Assembly: GCF_029265695.1 (NCBI RefSeq)
Contig: NZ_JAJUHW010000009.1
Coordinates: 1 to 64,000, forward strand
Direction: 5' to 3'
Length of the DNA stretch: 64,000 nucleotides
Source of the DNA: Gracilinema caldarium
GTDB taxonomy: Bacteria > Spirochaetota > Spirochaetia > Treponematales > Breznakiellaceae
The translations under genes were made by a program, and so were the position numbers. A model generated the notes under the pieces. It was given only the letters and a program-made list of their open reading frames with translations. It ran no database searches and had not been told where the DNA came from. Below, piece after piece: positions 1 through 9,114 of the stretch (the first letter of the stretch is position 1; every line of letters starts with the position of its first letter).

Positions 1-1
1 G

Positions 2-844
2 GTAATACCCTTCTTTATGGGGACCTTTTACGCGTTTACCAACTGGTCAAGTTCTGCAAAACTTGACGGTGGATTCCGTATTGTCGGTTTTGAGAATTTT
101 ATTAAAAGTTTTCAGGATCCATCCTTCCTATATGCCTTTGGTATAACCTTTGTGTATACCATTTTGAATATGCTGTTCATCAATTTGGTCGCCTTCTCTT
201 TAGCCTTGCTTGTCACAAGCGAGCTGCGGTTTAAACACCTGTACCGGGTTGGTTTTTTTGTACCGAATCTTATCGGCGGTCTTATTCTTGGCTATATCTG
301 GCAGTTTATATTTAATAACGCAATCCCTTCTCTGGGGTCTCTGATTCCTTCGCTCAAATTTCTTGCAGATCCTAATAACTTAATGCTCGGAAAAAATACA
401 TCGGCCCTCATTGCCATGGTCATCGTAGGGACCTGGCAATATGCAGGGTACATAATGATGATATATATCGCGGCTATCGAAAACGTTCCTCAGGAACTGC
501 ATGAGGCTGCAAAGATAGATGGTGCTACGCCATGGATGAGGCTCAAGGCAATCACCATTCCTATGGCGGCTCAGGCCTTCACGGTGACCATGTTCCTCAC
601 TTTGGTTAACTCTTTTAAACAATTTGATGTGAATGTTTCGCTCACCTCTGGCGGCCCTTCTACCATGCTGTTCGGGAAACCAATTCTGGGAACTGAACTT
701 ATCGCCCTTAATATTTACAATACGGCCTTTATTTCTAACAACCTTGCCCAGGGCCAGGCCCGGGCTGTGGTGTTCTTCCTGGTACTGGCAATCATTTCGA
801 TTATCCAGGTGTATGTGAATAAAAAGAAGGAAATTGAATTATGA
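2..844 (+). CDS. Sugar ABC transporter permease, MalF type (5' end outside window)
   Basis: Inner-membrane subunit of a carbohydrate ABC importer. The reading frame is open to the first bases (it reads VIPFFMGTFYAFTNW), which is the usual end of the first membrane helix of this family, so the gene starts upstream of the window and the ATG at 17 is internal. Several hydrophobic helices follow. The cytoplasmic EAA loop, which docks on the ATPase, is seen as LHEAAKIDGA near base 500. The stop overlaps the next permease start as ATGA at 841, so the two are translationally coupled. No ATP-binding subunit is encoded here; in many bacteria such importers share one. The substrate is unknown; the amylosucrase downstream suggests sucrose or an alpha-glucoside (inference). 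Confidence 0.93.
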   Translation, partial: VIPFFMGTFYAFTNWSSSAKLDGGFRIVGFENFIKSFQDPSFLYAFGITFVYTILNMLFINLVAFSLALLVTSELRFKHLYRVGFFVPNLIGGLILGYIWQFIFNNAIPSLGSLIPSLKFLADPNNLMLGKNTSALIAMVIVGTWQYAGYIMMIYIAAIENVPQELHEAAKIDGATPWMRLKAITIPMAAQAFTVTMFLTLVNSFKQFDVNVSLTSGGPSTMLFGKPILGTELIALNIYNTAFISNNLAQGQARAVVFFLVLAIISIIQVYVNKKKEIEL

Positions 845-1698
845 ACAACCGAAGAATTGGAATATTTATTGCCGAACTCATAACGGCGGTTGCCTTTATA
901 CTCTTCATGTTTCCCTTTAATCTCGTAATTATCAACTCGGCCAAGACCGCCTTTGAGGTAACCCAGTATCCCCTTGCATGGCCAGACCGTTGGGGAAATC
1001 TGATCGACAATATTGTAAAAATATGGACCAGCGAAGCGGTGCGCTACCCCAGTTCTCTGGTAGCTTCTGCAATTGTTACAGCCCTATCACTGGTGCTCAT
1101 CAATCTGCTCTCTGCTCAAGCTGGTTGGGTCCTCGTTCGTACTAAAAACCTCGTCAGTAACATTATCTTTTTTATCTTTGTAGCAGCTATGGTTATTCCG
1201 TTCCAGATAGTTATGTTCCCCCTTTTAAGCTGGTTCAGGATGACAACGGTGGCGACGGGTATTCCGCTTTTACGGACCTATCAGGGTATTGTGCTTGCCT
1301 ATATTGGGTTCGGGGCGTCCCTGTCCATCTTTATGTTTCATGGGTTTATTAAGAGTATTCCACTGGAACTCGAAGAGGCTGCAACTATTGATGGGTGTCA
1401 CCGGGCTCAGATTTTCTATGAAATTATTTTCCCGATTTTAACCCCCATTCAGGCAACCGTGCTGGTGCTTAATGGTATATGGATCTGGAACGACTACCTG
1501 TTGCCCCTTTTGGTTCTTGGCAAAGGGAACGCTATTATGACCCTGCCTTTGGCGGTCTCCAACTTTGCAGGGGCCTTCGTAAAACAATGGGACCTGATTC
1601 TTACTGCAATTTTGCTTGCCATGATTCCGGTCATTGTTTTCTTCCTTTTTGCCCAGAAGTACATAGTAAAAGGAATGGTCGCTGGTTCTATAAAATAG
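841..1698 (+). CDS. Sugar ABC transporter permease, MalG type
   Basis: Second membrane subunit of the same carbohydrate importer, 285 residues, the normal size for the MalG/CUT1 group. It has an N-terminal helix (AELITAVAFILFMFPF) and further membrane segments. The EAA loop reads ELEEAATIDGCHRAQ and is the contact site for the ATPase. Its ATG overlaps the stop of the preceding permease by four bases. The amylosucrase gene starts 19 bp downstream, so importer and sugar enzyme are one operon. The substrate cannot be told from the permease sequence. Confidence 0.95.
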   Translation: MNNRRIGIFIAELITAVAFILFMFPFNLVIINSAKTAFEVTQYPLAWPDRWGNLIDNIVKIWTSEAVRYPSSLVASAIVTALSLVLINLLSAQAGWVLVRTKNLVSNIIFFIFVAAMVIPFQIVMFPLLSWFRMTTVATGIPLLRTYQGIVLAYIGFGASLSIFMFHGFIKSIPLELEEAATIDGCHRAQIFYEIIFPILTPIQATVLVLNGIWIWNDYLLPLLVLGKGNAIMTLPLAVSNFAGAFVKQWDLILTAILLAMIPVIVFFLFAQKYIVKGMVAGSIK

Positions 1699-1717
1699 CG
1701 GAGACAGGAAGTTTAAA

Positions 1718-3643
1718 ATGGAAAAATTATGGAAGGCCCTCTTTCTCCAGTGCCAGGAGCGGTGGGCCAGCCGTGGTTTAACAAGCCAGGCTGGCTGGGC
1801 TGAATTTAACGAACGGCTGGAAAAGGAATTTCAACGTTTTGCTGAACTATTGTGGCGCCTCTATGGGTCCCGGCCAGATTTTGCCTATCAAGTAGAGACC
1901 ATTATTGCAAATCTGTTCTTCGCCTATCAAAGCAGGAGCGACTATCTTAAAGAAAGGGACCGCCAATTTCCCCCAGAATCGGGCTGGTTCCTTTCCCAGG
2001 AACAGGTTGGAGCGGTGGCCTATGTGGACCGCTTTGCGGGCACCTTTGCTGGTCTCCGAGATCGGCTCCCCTACTTAAAGGAACTGGGCATTACCTACCT
2101 GCACCTCATGCCTTTTTTCCGGGCTCCCCAGCCGGAAAATGACGGGGGCTATGCGGTATCGAGTTATCGGGAGACCGATCCGAAGCTTGGTACCATGGAA
2201 GAGCTTTCCAAACTGGCCAGGGACTTTTCCGAAGAGGGGATTGCCCTGGTAGCAGACTTTATCTTTAACCACACCTCGGACGAACACGAATGGGCTCAGA
2301 GGGCTAAAGCGGGGGATAAAAAATACCAGGACTTTTATTGGCTTTTTTCTGACTATGGCGAAGCCCAAAAATACCAGGCATATCTCCGGGACATTTTCCC
2401 CGAAGTCCGCCGTGGGTCCTTTACCTTTAATGAAGAGCTGCAGAAATGGGTATGGACTACCTTTCATTCTTACCAGTGGGACCTTAATTACCGAAACCCT
2501 GAGGTCTTTAACGCCATGGTTCAGGAGATGCTCTTTCTCGCTAATGCGGGTATCTCCATCTTGAGGCTCGACGCCGTTGCCTTTACCTGGAAAAAGGAGG
2601 GCACCAATTGTGAAAACCTCGATGAGGCTCATGTGCTTATAAAAGCCTTTCAGGCGGCGAGCCGGCTTGCAGCCCCTTCGCTTTTGTTTAAATCGGAAGC
2701 AATTGTACATCCCGATGATATAGAAAAATATATTGATTTACGGGAGTGCCAGATATCCTACAACCCGCTTCTTATGGCAGAATTGTGGGAAGCCTCGGCT
2801 ACCAAAGAGGTCCGCCTCCTGGCCCATTCACTCAGGAAGCGGCACCATCTGCCCCAGGGCTGCGCCTGGGTCAACTACGTACGCTGCCATGATGACATTG
2901 GCTGGACCTTTGCCGACGAAGATGCGGCAGAACTGGGTATTAAAGGCAAGGATCACCGAGATTTCTTAAATGCCTTTTATATGGGCGAATTCCCCTGTTC
3001 ATTTAGCAGAGGAGTGAGCTTTCAATATAATCCCAGCACGGGGGACCGCAGGATCTGCGGTACTGCCGCATCACTTGCTGGCATAGAACAGGCCATGGAT
3101 GAGGGGACTGGAAAAGATCTGGATCGGGCCATTCGGAGACTGGTGTTACTCTATGGCATTGCATTTGCCGCAGGGGGTATACCGCTTATTTACCTCAGCG
3201 ACGAGGTTGCTGCGCTGAACCGCTACGAGTATGCGGAGGATCCCGCACAGGCAAAGGACAGCCGCTGGGTCCATCGGCCTCTGTGGTCGGAGGATGCCTT
3301 TAAGAAACGCCATGATCTTTCAACCGTAGAAGGCCGGGTCTTCACCGCCATGCAGCGGCTTGCCTCCCAGCGGAAAGCTTATCCCGTGTTTGGCACCCAG
3401 AGCCTTTCGGTGGCCGATTCAGGCCATCCTTCGGTACTGGTGTTTCATAAACAGGCCCCGGGACAGTTTCTTACGGTTATTGGTAACTTTGCTGAAGAGC
3501 CGGTAATACTGAGTTCAGAACGGATAAACAACCTGCTTGCGGCTCGAAATGGCCAGGATCTTTTGTCAGAACGGCTTATCTTAGCCCAGGAAGCACTTGA
3601 ACTTAAGGCCTGTGAACTGCTATGGATACTGAATCATGAATAA
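1718..3643 (+). CDS. Amylosucrase-type GH13 glucan-transferring enzyme
   Basis: Cytoplasmic enzyme of glycoside hydrolase family 13, subfamily 4. Amylosucrase splits sucrose and passes the glucose to a growing alpha-glucan, releasing fructose. Length (641 residues) matches the known enzymes (about 636). The family motifs are all visible: DFIFNHTSDEHEW near residue 178, the nucleophile Asp285 in RLDAVAF, the acid/base Glu327 in FKSEAIV, and the HDD pair at His391-Asp392 in YVRCHDDIGW. These sit one residue from their positions in Neisseria polysaccharea amylosucrase (Asp286, Glu328, Asp393), as I remember them. An aggaag ribosome site precedes the ATG. Neighbouring permeases and LacI regulator support a sucrose or related glucoside role. 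A sucrose hydrolase or isomerase of the same subfamily is possible. Confidence 0.85.
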   Translation: MEKLWKALFLQCQERWASRGLTSQAGWAEFNERLEKEFQRFAELLWRLYGSRPDFAYQVETIIANLFFAYQSRSDYLKERDRQFPPESGWFLSQEQVGAVAYVDRFAGTFAGLRDRLPYLKELGITYLHLMPFFRAPQPENDGGYAVSSYRETDPKLGTMEELSKLARDFSEEGIALVADFIFNHTSDEHEWAQRAKAGDKKYQDFYWLFSDYGEAQKYQAYLRDIFPEVRRGSFTFNEELQKWVWTTFHSYQWDLNYRNPEVFNAMVQEMLFLANAGISILRLDAVAFTWKKEGTNCENLDEAHVLIKAFQAASRLAAPSLLFKSEAIVHPDDIEKYIDLRECQISYNPLLMAELWEASATKEVRLLAHSLRKRHHLPQGCAWVNYVRCHDDIGWTFADEDAAELGIKGKDHRDFLNAFYMGEFPCSFSRGVSFQYNPSTGDRRICGTAASLAGIEQAMDEGTGKDLDRAIRRLVLLYGIAFAAGGIPLIYLSDEVAALNRYEYAEDPAQAKDSRWVHRPLWSEDAFKKRHDLSTVEGRVFTAMQRLASQRKAYPVFGTQSLSVADSGHPSVLVFHKQAPGQFLTVIGNFAEEPVILSSERINNLLAARNGQDLLSERLILAQEALELKACELLWILNHE

Positions 3644-4694
3644 ACAATCCAGGCGCATTACCATAAAGGATATTGCCGAAAAGGCGCAGGTTTCCAAAGC
3701 TACCGTATCCTTTGCATTTAATGCGCCTTGGAAAATTTCTGAAGAAACCCGAGCCCGGGTCATGCAGGTCGCGGAAGAGCTGGACTTTATTCCCGATCCC
3801 CTTGCAAGAACGCTGGCCACAAAACGGGTTGGCTCTATTGGGCTGCTCCTTCCGGATCCTATTCAGGAAGCCTTTAAGAACCCCTATATGTTCGAAGTAC
3901 TCCAGGGTATCGGTACGGTCTGTCATGGAGAGGATCTCTCCCTCACCATATTGCCCCCCGTTAAGGGGCTCCTCTCCCATACGGTCCGTACCGCATTGGT
4001 AGACGGTATCATTACTATCGGGATTGAGCCCGATAACGAAATACTATCTCTTATCAGAAAGCGGCAAATACCCTTTGTAACCGTAGACGGCGCAGGGCTT
4101 GTCGGTTCGGTGAATGTAGGCATCGATGATGAGGCTGCTGCTTTTGAGCTTATGTCCTATGTTCTAGAAATGGGACACCGGGATATCAGCATTATCAGTC
4201 TTAAAAACCTGCACCAGGTCTTAATCGATTCCCCCGACGGCATACGTTCCCGAATTATCGAGCTCCGGCTGCAGGGTGTGTACCGTGCCCTTGCTGAACG
4301 GGGAATCCCGAAGCAATCGGGACAAATACGGGTGTATCCCGTGGATGCCAGCGTGGAATCCACCGTTGAAGCGGTGACTCCTCTTTTGTCCGAAGCAAAT
4401 CGTCCCACGGCGATTGTATGCTTAAGCGATGTGGCTGCCCTGGGTGTCTATCAGGTCTGCCACGATCTTCATCTTTCTATTCCAAAGGATATATCCGTCG
4501 CTGGTTTTGACGGCATATTCTTCGGAAAGCTTCTTGAACCGGCCCTGACCACCCTAAGCCAGCCCGGATATGAAAAAGGGCAGGCTGCCGCGTCCCTGGT
4601 GGTTAACCTTATGCGGGGGCTGTCTGGACAAGACCTGGTCTTGCCGGTTGAGCTCCAAATAGGCGCTTCGGTAGCCCCTGTATCGCTTGATTAA
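3636..4694 (+). CDS. LacI-family transcriptional regulator
   Basis: DNA-binding sugar-responsive regulator of 352 residues. The N-terminal helix-turn-helix reads ITIKDIAEKAQVSKATVS, followed by the hinge region and a periplasmic-binding-protein-like effector domain (VGSIGLLLPD onward; the late AGFDG strand is typical). The start codon overlaps the end of the amylosucrase gene by eight bases, so it is the last gene of the sugar operon and probably controls it. Its operator should lie upstream of the operon and so outside the window. The ligand is likely the transported sugar or a product of it. Confidence 0.93.
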   Translation: MNKQSRRITIKDIAEKAQVSKATVSFAFNAPWKISEETRARVMQVAEELDFIPDPLARTLATKRVGSIGLLLPDPIQEAFKNPYMFEVLQGIGTVCHGEDLSLTILPPVKGLLSHTVRTALVDGIITIGIEPDNEILSLIRKRQIPFVTVDGAGLVGSVNVGIDDEAAAFELMSYVLEMGHRDISIISLKNLHQVLIDSPDGIRSRIIELRLQGVYRALAERGIPKQSGQIRVYPVDASVESTVEAVTPLLSEANRPTAIVCLSDVAALGVYQVCHDLHLSIPKDISVAGFDGIFFGKLLEPALTTLSQPGYEKGQAAASLVVNLMRGLSGQDLVLPVELQIGASVAPVSLD

Positions 4695-4724
4695 AGCTCC
4701 CATTTTGCCGATATCTGTAGTGAA

Positions 4725-6110
4725 ATGACTCAACTACTTAAGATTTTTGCTTTTTGCGTCCTTATACTCTGCGTCTCTATTACTCCCCTTGTTCATGCCG
4801 CAGCCTATAGCGCAGAAGACCGCCCCTATTCACGGATCAGCGACGATGCAGCCCTCAGGCGCAGCCTTATAGAATCCTATTTCACTCTTCCGGTTTCACA
4901 GCTGCTTAAAAAGCAGTCAGCCCGATTTACCTTGGATACGGGAGAACTGGTAGAAGTCCGGATAGAGAAGGGGGTCTCCGATGTCCTCGTTGTCCTTGCC
5001 CGCGAGCGGCAGGGGCTCTACCCCGGCTGGGTGCAAGGTTCCTGGATCCTCTACCGAAGCCTGAATGACGGATCCCCTAAAAAAATCCGCATTTATTTAC
5101 GGTCCGATCCCTATGTGTATGTAGAATTCCGTCCTGCCGGATCCAATAAAAGTGTTTTTGATGTGGTAGCCTACAGTGGTTATGTGGTTTATTCCCGGCC
5201 GGTTCCTTTGGCTTTTCAGAACCTTTATTCGTCTTCAACAAACCAGGTGCTCACAGCCCTGGGCAATGTATTTCCAAAAGAGTATTTTGATGTGGATCCC
5301 CGGATGTACGGGGACTTGCGTTTTTTTATTTCCCGTCTTAAAGCTTCTGTTCCCGCCTTATCCTATGCGGATGACGGCGCTTTGGACGAACAGGGCCGGC
5401 CGGTGTATATAGCCAGTTTGATGAACCAAAAGCAGCCCTGGGGCTTAAATTGCTCTGGTTTTGCAAAATGGGTTGTCGATGGACTCGTACGGCCCATGAC
5501 CGGAACCAGCCTCCCCATAGAGCCGCTTAAAACACCTATTGGCAACCGAGGTTCCAGTTTTACCGAACCGGTGGAAAGTAAACTGGATCCCTTTTTTGGC
5601 CTTGATTGGACACGAAATCTTGCCCTGGCGGTAAACCGTATACTGCGATCCCCCAGTTATACATCCTTGGATGAAATAGACATCGTCGATGTGCCGGTTT
5701 CTCAGCTTATCGTAAAAAGGGATAATAAAAGTCAAATTATTTCTTTCCCTGCATATATGAAGAACGCCGGTTTTAATATAGAAGGGCTTCCCTCAATAAT
5801 GTATAGTCTTGCGGTTCGTTATCCCTCATGGTTCTATCTTGTGTCTGTAAATACCGATAAAGCTGCGGTACTCAGACAATATCCAACAAATGCACCGCTT
5901 CCCTTTAGTGCAGGATCAGGGATACGCCGCCATTTTCATGTGGCAGTCCTCATTCCCTATTTTACCGAAGACGGGGTTTTTAAGGTCAGTGTCTTTGAGA
6001 GTGCAGCAGAGACGTCTTTCGATGCCTTTGTACGCCGTTATCCAGGATACCAGGTTCATTTAGTCCGCATCCCCTTCCAAGGTACCTTCGATCCTCCAGC
6101 AGTAAATTAG
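4725..6110 (+). CDS. Secreted protein with an NlpC/P60-like Cys/His pattern, function unknown
   Basis: Exported protein of 461 residues with a signal peptide (hydrophobic FAFCVLILCVSITPL, cleavage likely after VHAA). The central segment LNCSGFAKWVVDG resembles the catalytic Cys motif of NlpC/P60 peptidases (DCSGF), and a His follows much later in RRHFHVAVLIPYF, the order expected for a papain-like fold. No full family match is recognised, so peptidase activity is only a suggestion. It starts the run of envelope genes, 30 bp after lacI and 37 bp before the TPR gene. The ribosome site before ATG 4725 is weak. Confidence 0.75.
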   Translation: MTQLLKIFAFCVLILCVSITPLVHAAAYSAEDRPYSRISDDAALRRSLIESYFTLPVSQLLKKQSARFTLDTGELVEVRIEKGVSDVLVVLARERQGLYPGWVQGSWILYRSLNDGSPKKIRIYLRSDPYVYVEFRPAGSNKSVFDVVAYSGYVVYSRPVPLAFQNLYSSSTNQVLTALGNVFPKEYFDVDPRMYGDLRFFISRLKASVPALSYADDGALDEQGRPVYIASLMNQKQPWGLNCSGFAKWVVDGLVRPMTGTSLPIEPLKTPIGNRGSSFTEPVESKLDPFFGLDWTRNLALAVNRILRSPSYTSLDEIDIVDVPVSQLIVKRDNKSQIISFPAYMKNAGFNIEGLPSIMYSLAVRYPSWFYLVSVNTDKAAVLRQYPTNAPLPFSAGSGIRRHFHVAVLIPYFTEDGVFKVSVFESAAETSFDAFVRRYPGYQVHLVRIPFQGTFDPPAVN

Positions 6111-6147
6111 CTCACTTTGTAACTTTTTGGTGGGCGAGATATTGTTA

Positions 6148-9114
6148 ATGTATATGAAAGCATACGATAGACCTATTGTCGTTTTATTGGCAGCCCTTTT
6201 ATTTCTGATAAACGGCAGCCTTTATGCACAAAATTCCGACAGGGATTTATTTCTGGACGCGGAAGCCCGGTTCCAAAGTGGCAACTACGCTCTTGCTCTT
6301 GAACAATATGAGGAACTGATCCGTAAATGGCCCCAATCTTCTTATAATGCGGATGCACGGTTTAGAAAGGCAGTGATCCTTTACCGGATGGGGAAGACCC
6401 AAGAAGCATATCTTGCCTTTGAAACCATTGAACGCCGCTACCGATCTACCAAATTTCTTGATTATATACCTTTCTGGAAAGCACTTATTGAATATGACAG
6501 GGGTGATTACCGCAAAGCTTTCCAACGGCTGTCCGCTTTATCTAATAAAAAACTTGATGAATGGACGGCTCAACAGGTATTGCTTTACAAGGGAAAGTCT
6601 GCCCTCGCATTGGAAGACACTGACCAGGCTTTACAGGCCTTCGAATCCCTCTACCAGGAATTGGCACGGGTTCCCCTCCAGGCAGAAACTCAAGGGGCGG
6701 TGCTTATCTACCTTTCAGACCTATACAGCCGGCTAGGAAAACAAAAGGAGCAGAGTCAGCTCTGGGAGTCCCTTTCCAAAGACGCGTTACGGCAGGATAT
6801 TCGGGAGCCGCTCGCCCTTCGCGCTGCAGAAGCCTACCTGGCACTCCAGAACAATGATAAGGCTCTTCCCCTTTTGGAAAGTCTCAGCACGTCGTCTAAC
6901 CGCGAAATTGCCGGCAAGGCACTGCAGTATTTACTCAGCTACGAACAAAAAAGGGAAAATGATGCGGGGGTTGCTTCGGTCATCATTAAGGCGGAAAACC
7001 TCCTCCGAACCGATCCCCAAGCGCTGGCTTCCTTTTGGACAAAAGTAGGATCGGCTACTTTTTACGAAGGAAAACTGGAATTAGCCCGCTCATACCTGCT
7101 GAGAGCTCAGGTCATATTGGGTACCCGTGATATAGACCAGGATGTTCCCATATATCTGGCGGAAATAAGCTGGCGCCAAGGGGATGCTCAACAGGCTCTT
7201 AAAACGCTGTTGGATGCGGAACCTTTTATCAAGGGCGACAAGGCCCTGCTTCTGAGCAGGCTCCAGTGGTATGCCCTGCAGGGAGAGGATTGGGATAATG
7301 CGGTACTGTACGGGCAAACGGCACTGGTACAGGCTGAGCGGGAAAAACGGGATGACATAGCCGCTATGGTACGGGCTTATATTGCTTATGGTTTGTACCG
7401 GAAAGGCCAGTTTACAGAAGCCCTGGAAACTCTCGGTACCGATACGGTTCCTCCGGGCCCGAAGGACCTGGCAAAACGGCTCCAGAGCAGGCTGCTGCAG
7501 AAAACGGGTCAACCCCTTGCATCCCTGGAAAGTTATAATGTGCTTTTACAACAGGTGCCCAATAATCCTGAATTGGCGATTGAACGGATGAGCCTCCTTT
7601 TTGAAAAGGCCCAATATACGCAGGTTCTATCTTCAAGCCAGGAAATCGAATCAAAAACTGATCTATCGAAACTGAGCGTTCCCTACCGCTTTGGTTTTAT
7701 GTATATGAAAGGGATTGCCATGGCGCAGACTGCAAGCGCTCCTGAGGCCTACCGGGCCGCTGCGGAGCTGCTTGCTCGGGCCAGTGAGCTTGCCCCAGCG
7801 GGCGAAAGCGCCCTGCCCTGGGCAATGTATTATAGTGCTTGGGCTTTGTACCGTGCAGGGCGCTTTGCCGAAGCTGCCGCGCAGTTTAACTCTCTTGTGA
7901 GCCGTTTCCCGGCCCATGGCCAGACCTACGCTGCAGCCTACCTAGGCGCCTGGAGTTATGCCCGGCTGGGGCAATACGCCAATGGGGCCAGGCTGGCCCA
8001 ACGGGCAGCTGAATTAAACACTGCTCCCGACGCAGCGGCCCGGGCCCGGTATTTAGAAGGCCTGTTGCGGAGCCTGTCCGGAGACTGGTCTGGGGCCCTG
8101 AAAGCCATGGATCAGGCTGGAACAGCCCATCTATCCTATGCCGCACGGGCAGCCTTTGAAAAGGGAAACATTTATTTCCGTATGGGGAATATTCGCGAAG
8201 CCGATGCAGCTTTTGCTCTAGTGCAGCGCAATTTTGGCCAGGACCCCCTGGCTGAAGAAGCGGCTTACCGCCGGGGAGAGCTTTATTACGGTGCCAAACA
8301 GTGGAAAGAAGCCTTGGATAGGTTTGATGCCTACCGCAATACCTACCCCCGGGGTGCTAAGGTCGACGGGGCCCTGTATTTCAGTGGATCTATTCAGCAG
8401 GAACTAGACCAGCCGGATAGAGCCATACTGCTATGGGAACGCCTTTTGCGGGAATATTCCGCCAGTTCCTTTAGGCTCCCTGCGATGATTGCTCTGGAAA
8501 AAGCCTATTGGACAAAAAAGGACTGGGAAAGCGCCCTGCGGATTGCAACAAATGCCATTGTGGAGTTCGGCGAAGCGGCAAAGTCCTCCGGCCTTGAAGA
8601 AGAAGTAGCTATGCTGCGTTACCTCATTGCCGGAATGAGTGAGAAGGCTGCCCGGCTTCAAGTCCAGCTTGTTAAACAGCAGGGAGTAAGTACTCCTGGG
8701 GGCCGAAAAACAGCCCTCGAGCTTGCGCGGTACTATATTCTTGAAACCTCTCAGCGGGAAGCCGGAACTGTTCTGGCGGATCAAATAATTGCATACCGGG
8801 GAGAAGACCCTGGTTCCGCATCTGAGGCTTACTATCTTAAAGGTGAATATTTTGGCCTCCTAGAAGCCTGGGATAAGGCTCTCGCTGCGTACTTAGAGGC
8901 GGTAGAGCTTGCAGCAACACTCAAGCCAGAACAGATACGAAGCGGGCAAATCCGGCAGGACTTAATCCCCGAGTCTCTCTTTAAAGCCGCCCGCAGCACC
9001 CAGAGGCTTGGCAGGACTGAAGATGTCCGACAGCTTGTTGCAACCCTTACCAAGCAGTATCCGGCCTCTCCCTGGACGCGTCAGGCAGAGCGGCTTTTGG
9101 AGGCTAATCGATGA
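6148..9114 (+). CDS. Large TPR-repeat periplasmic protein
   Basis: Protein of about 989 residues made almost wholly of tetratricopeptide repeats. It has a signal peptide (VVLLAALLFLINGSLYAQ), then repeats of the type FQSGNYALALEQYEEL and FRMGNIREADAAF from residue 35 to the C-terminus. Several repeats are of the YbgF/BamD type (AEEAAYRRGELYYGAKQW), which serve protein-protein contacts in the envelope. The frame is open from a TTG at 6127, but ATG 6148 or 6154 gives a normal signal peptide and has a purine-rich stretch upstream. The stop overlaps the next ATG (ATGA at 9111). Its place before a barrel-like protein and ExbB/ExbD/TonB-like genes suggests a scaffold of an envelope-spanning, proton-driven complex (inference). 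Confidence 0.85.
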   Translation: MYMKAYDRPIVVLLAALLFLINGSLYAQNSDRDLFLDAEARFQSGNYALALEQYEELIRKWPQSSYNADARFRKAVILYRMGKTQEAYLAFETIERRYRSTKFLDYIPFWKALIEYDRGDYRKAFQRLSALSNKKLDEWTAQQVLLYKGKSALALEDTDQALQAFESLYQELARVPLQAETQGAVLIYLSDLYSRLGKQKEQSQLWESLSKDALRQDIREPLALRAAEAYLALQNNDKALPLLESLSTSSNREIAGKALQYLLSYEQKRENDAGVASVIIKAENLLRTDPQALASFWTKVGSATFYEGKLELARSYLLRAQVILGTRDIDQDVPIYLAEISWRQGDAQQALKTLLDAEPFIKGDKALLLSRLQWYALQGEDWDNAVLYGQTALVQAEREKRDDIAAMVRAYIAYGLYRKGQFTEALETLGTDTVPPGPKDLAKRLQSRLLQKTGQPLASLESYNVLLQQVPNNPELAIERMSLLFEKAQYTQVLSSSQEIESKTDLSKLSVPYRFGFMYMKGIAMAQTASAPEAYRAAAELLARASELAPAGESALPWAMYYSAWALYRAGRFAEAAAQFNSLVSRFPAHGQTYAAAYLGAWSYARLGQYANGARLAQRAAELNTAPDAAARARYLEGLLRSLSGDWSGALKAMDQAGTAHLSYAARAAFEKGNIYFRMGNIREADAAFALVQRNFGQDPLAEEAAYRRGELYYGAKQWKEALDRFDAYRNTYPRGAKVDGALYFSGSIQQELDQPDRAILLWERLLREYSASSFRLPAMIALEKAYWTKKDWESALRIATNAIVEFGEAAKSSGLEEEVAMLRYLIAGMSEKAARLQVQLVKQQGVSTPGGRKTALELARYYILETSQREAGTVLADQIIAYRGEDPGSASEAYYLKGEYFGLLEAWDKALAAYLEAVELAATLKPEQIRSGQIRQDLIPESLFKAARSTQRLGRTEDVRQLVATLTKQYPASPWTRQAERLLEANR

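Noticed and set aside
6127-6147. TTG 6127 as start of the TPR protein
   Set aside because: ATG 6148 or 6154 gives a normal signal peptide; the TTG would put seven to nine extra residues before it.
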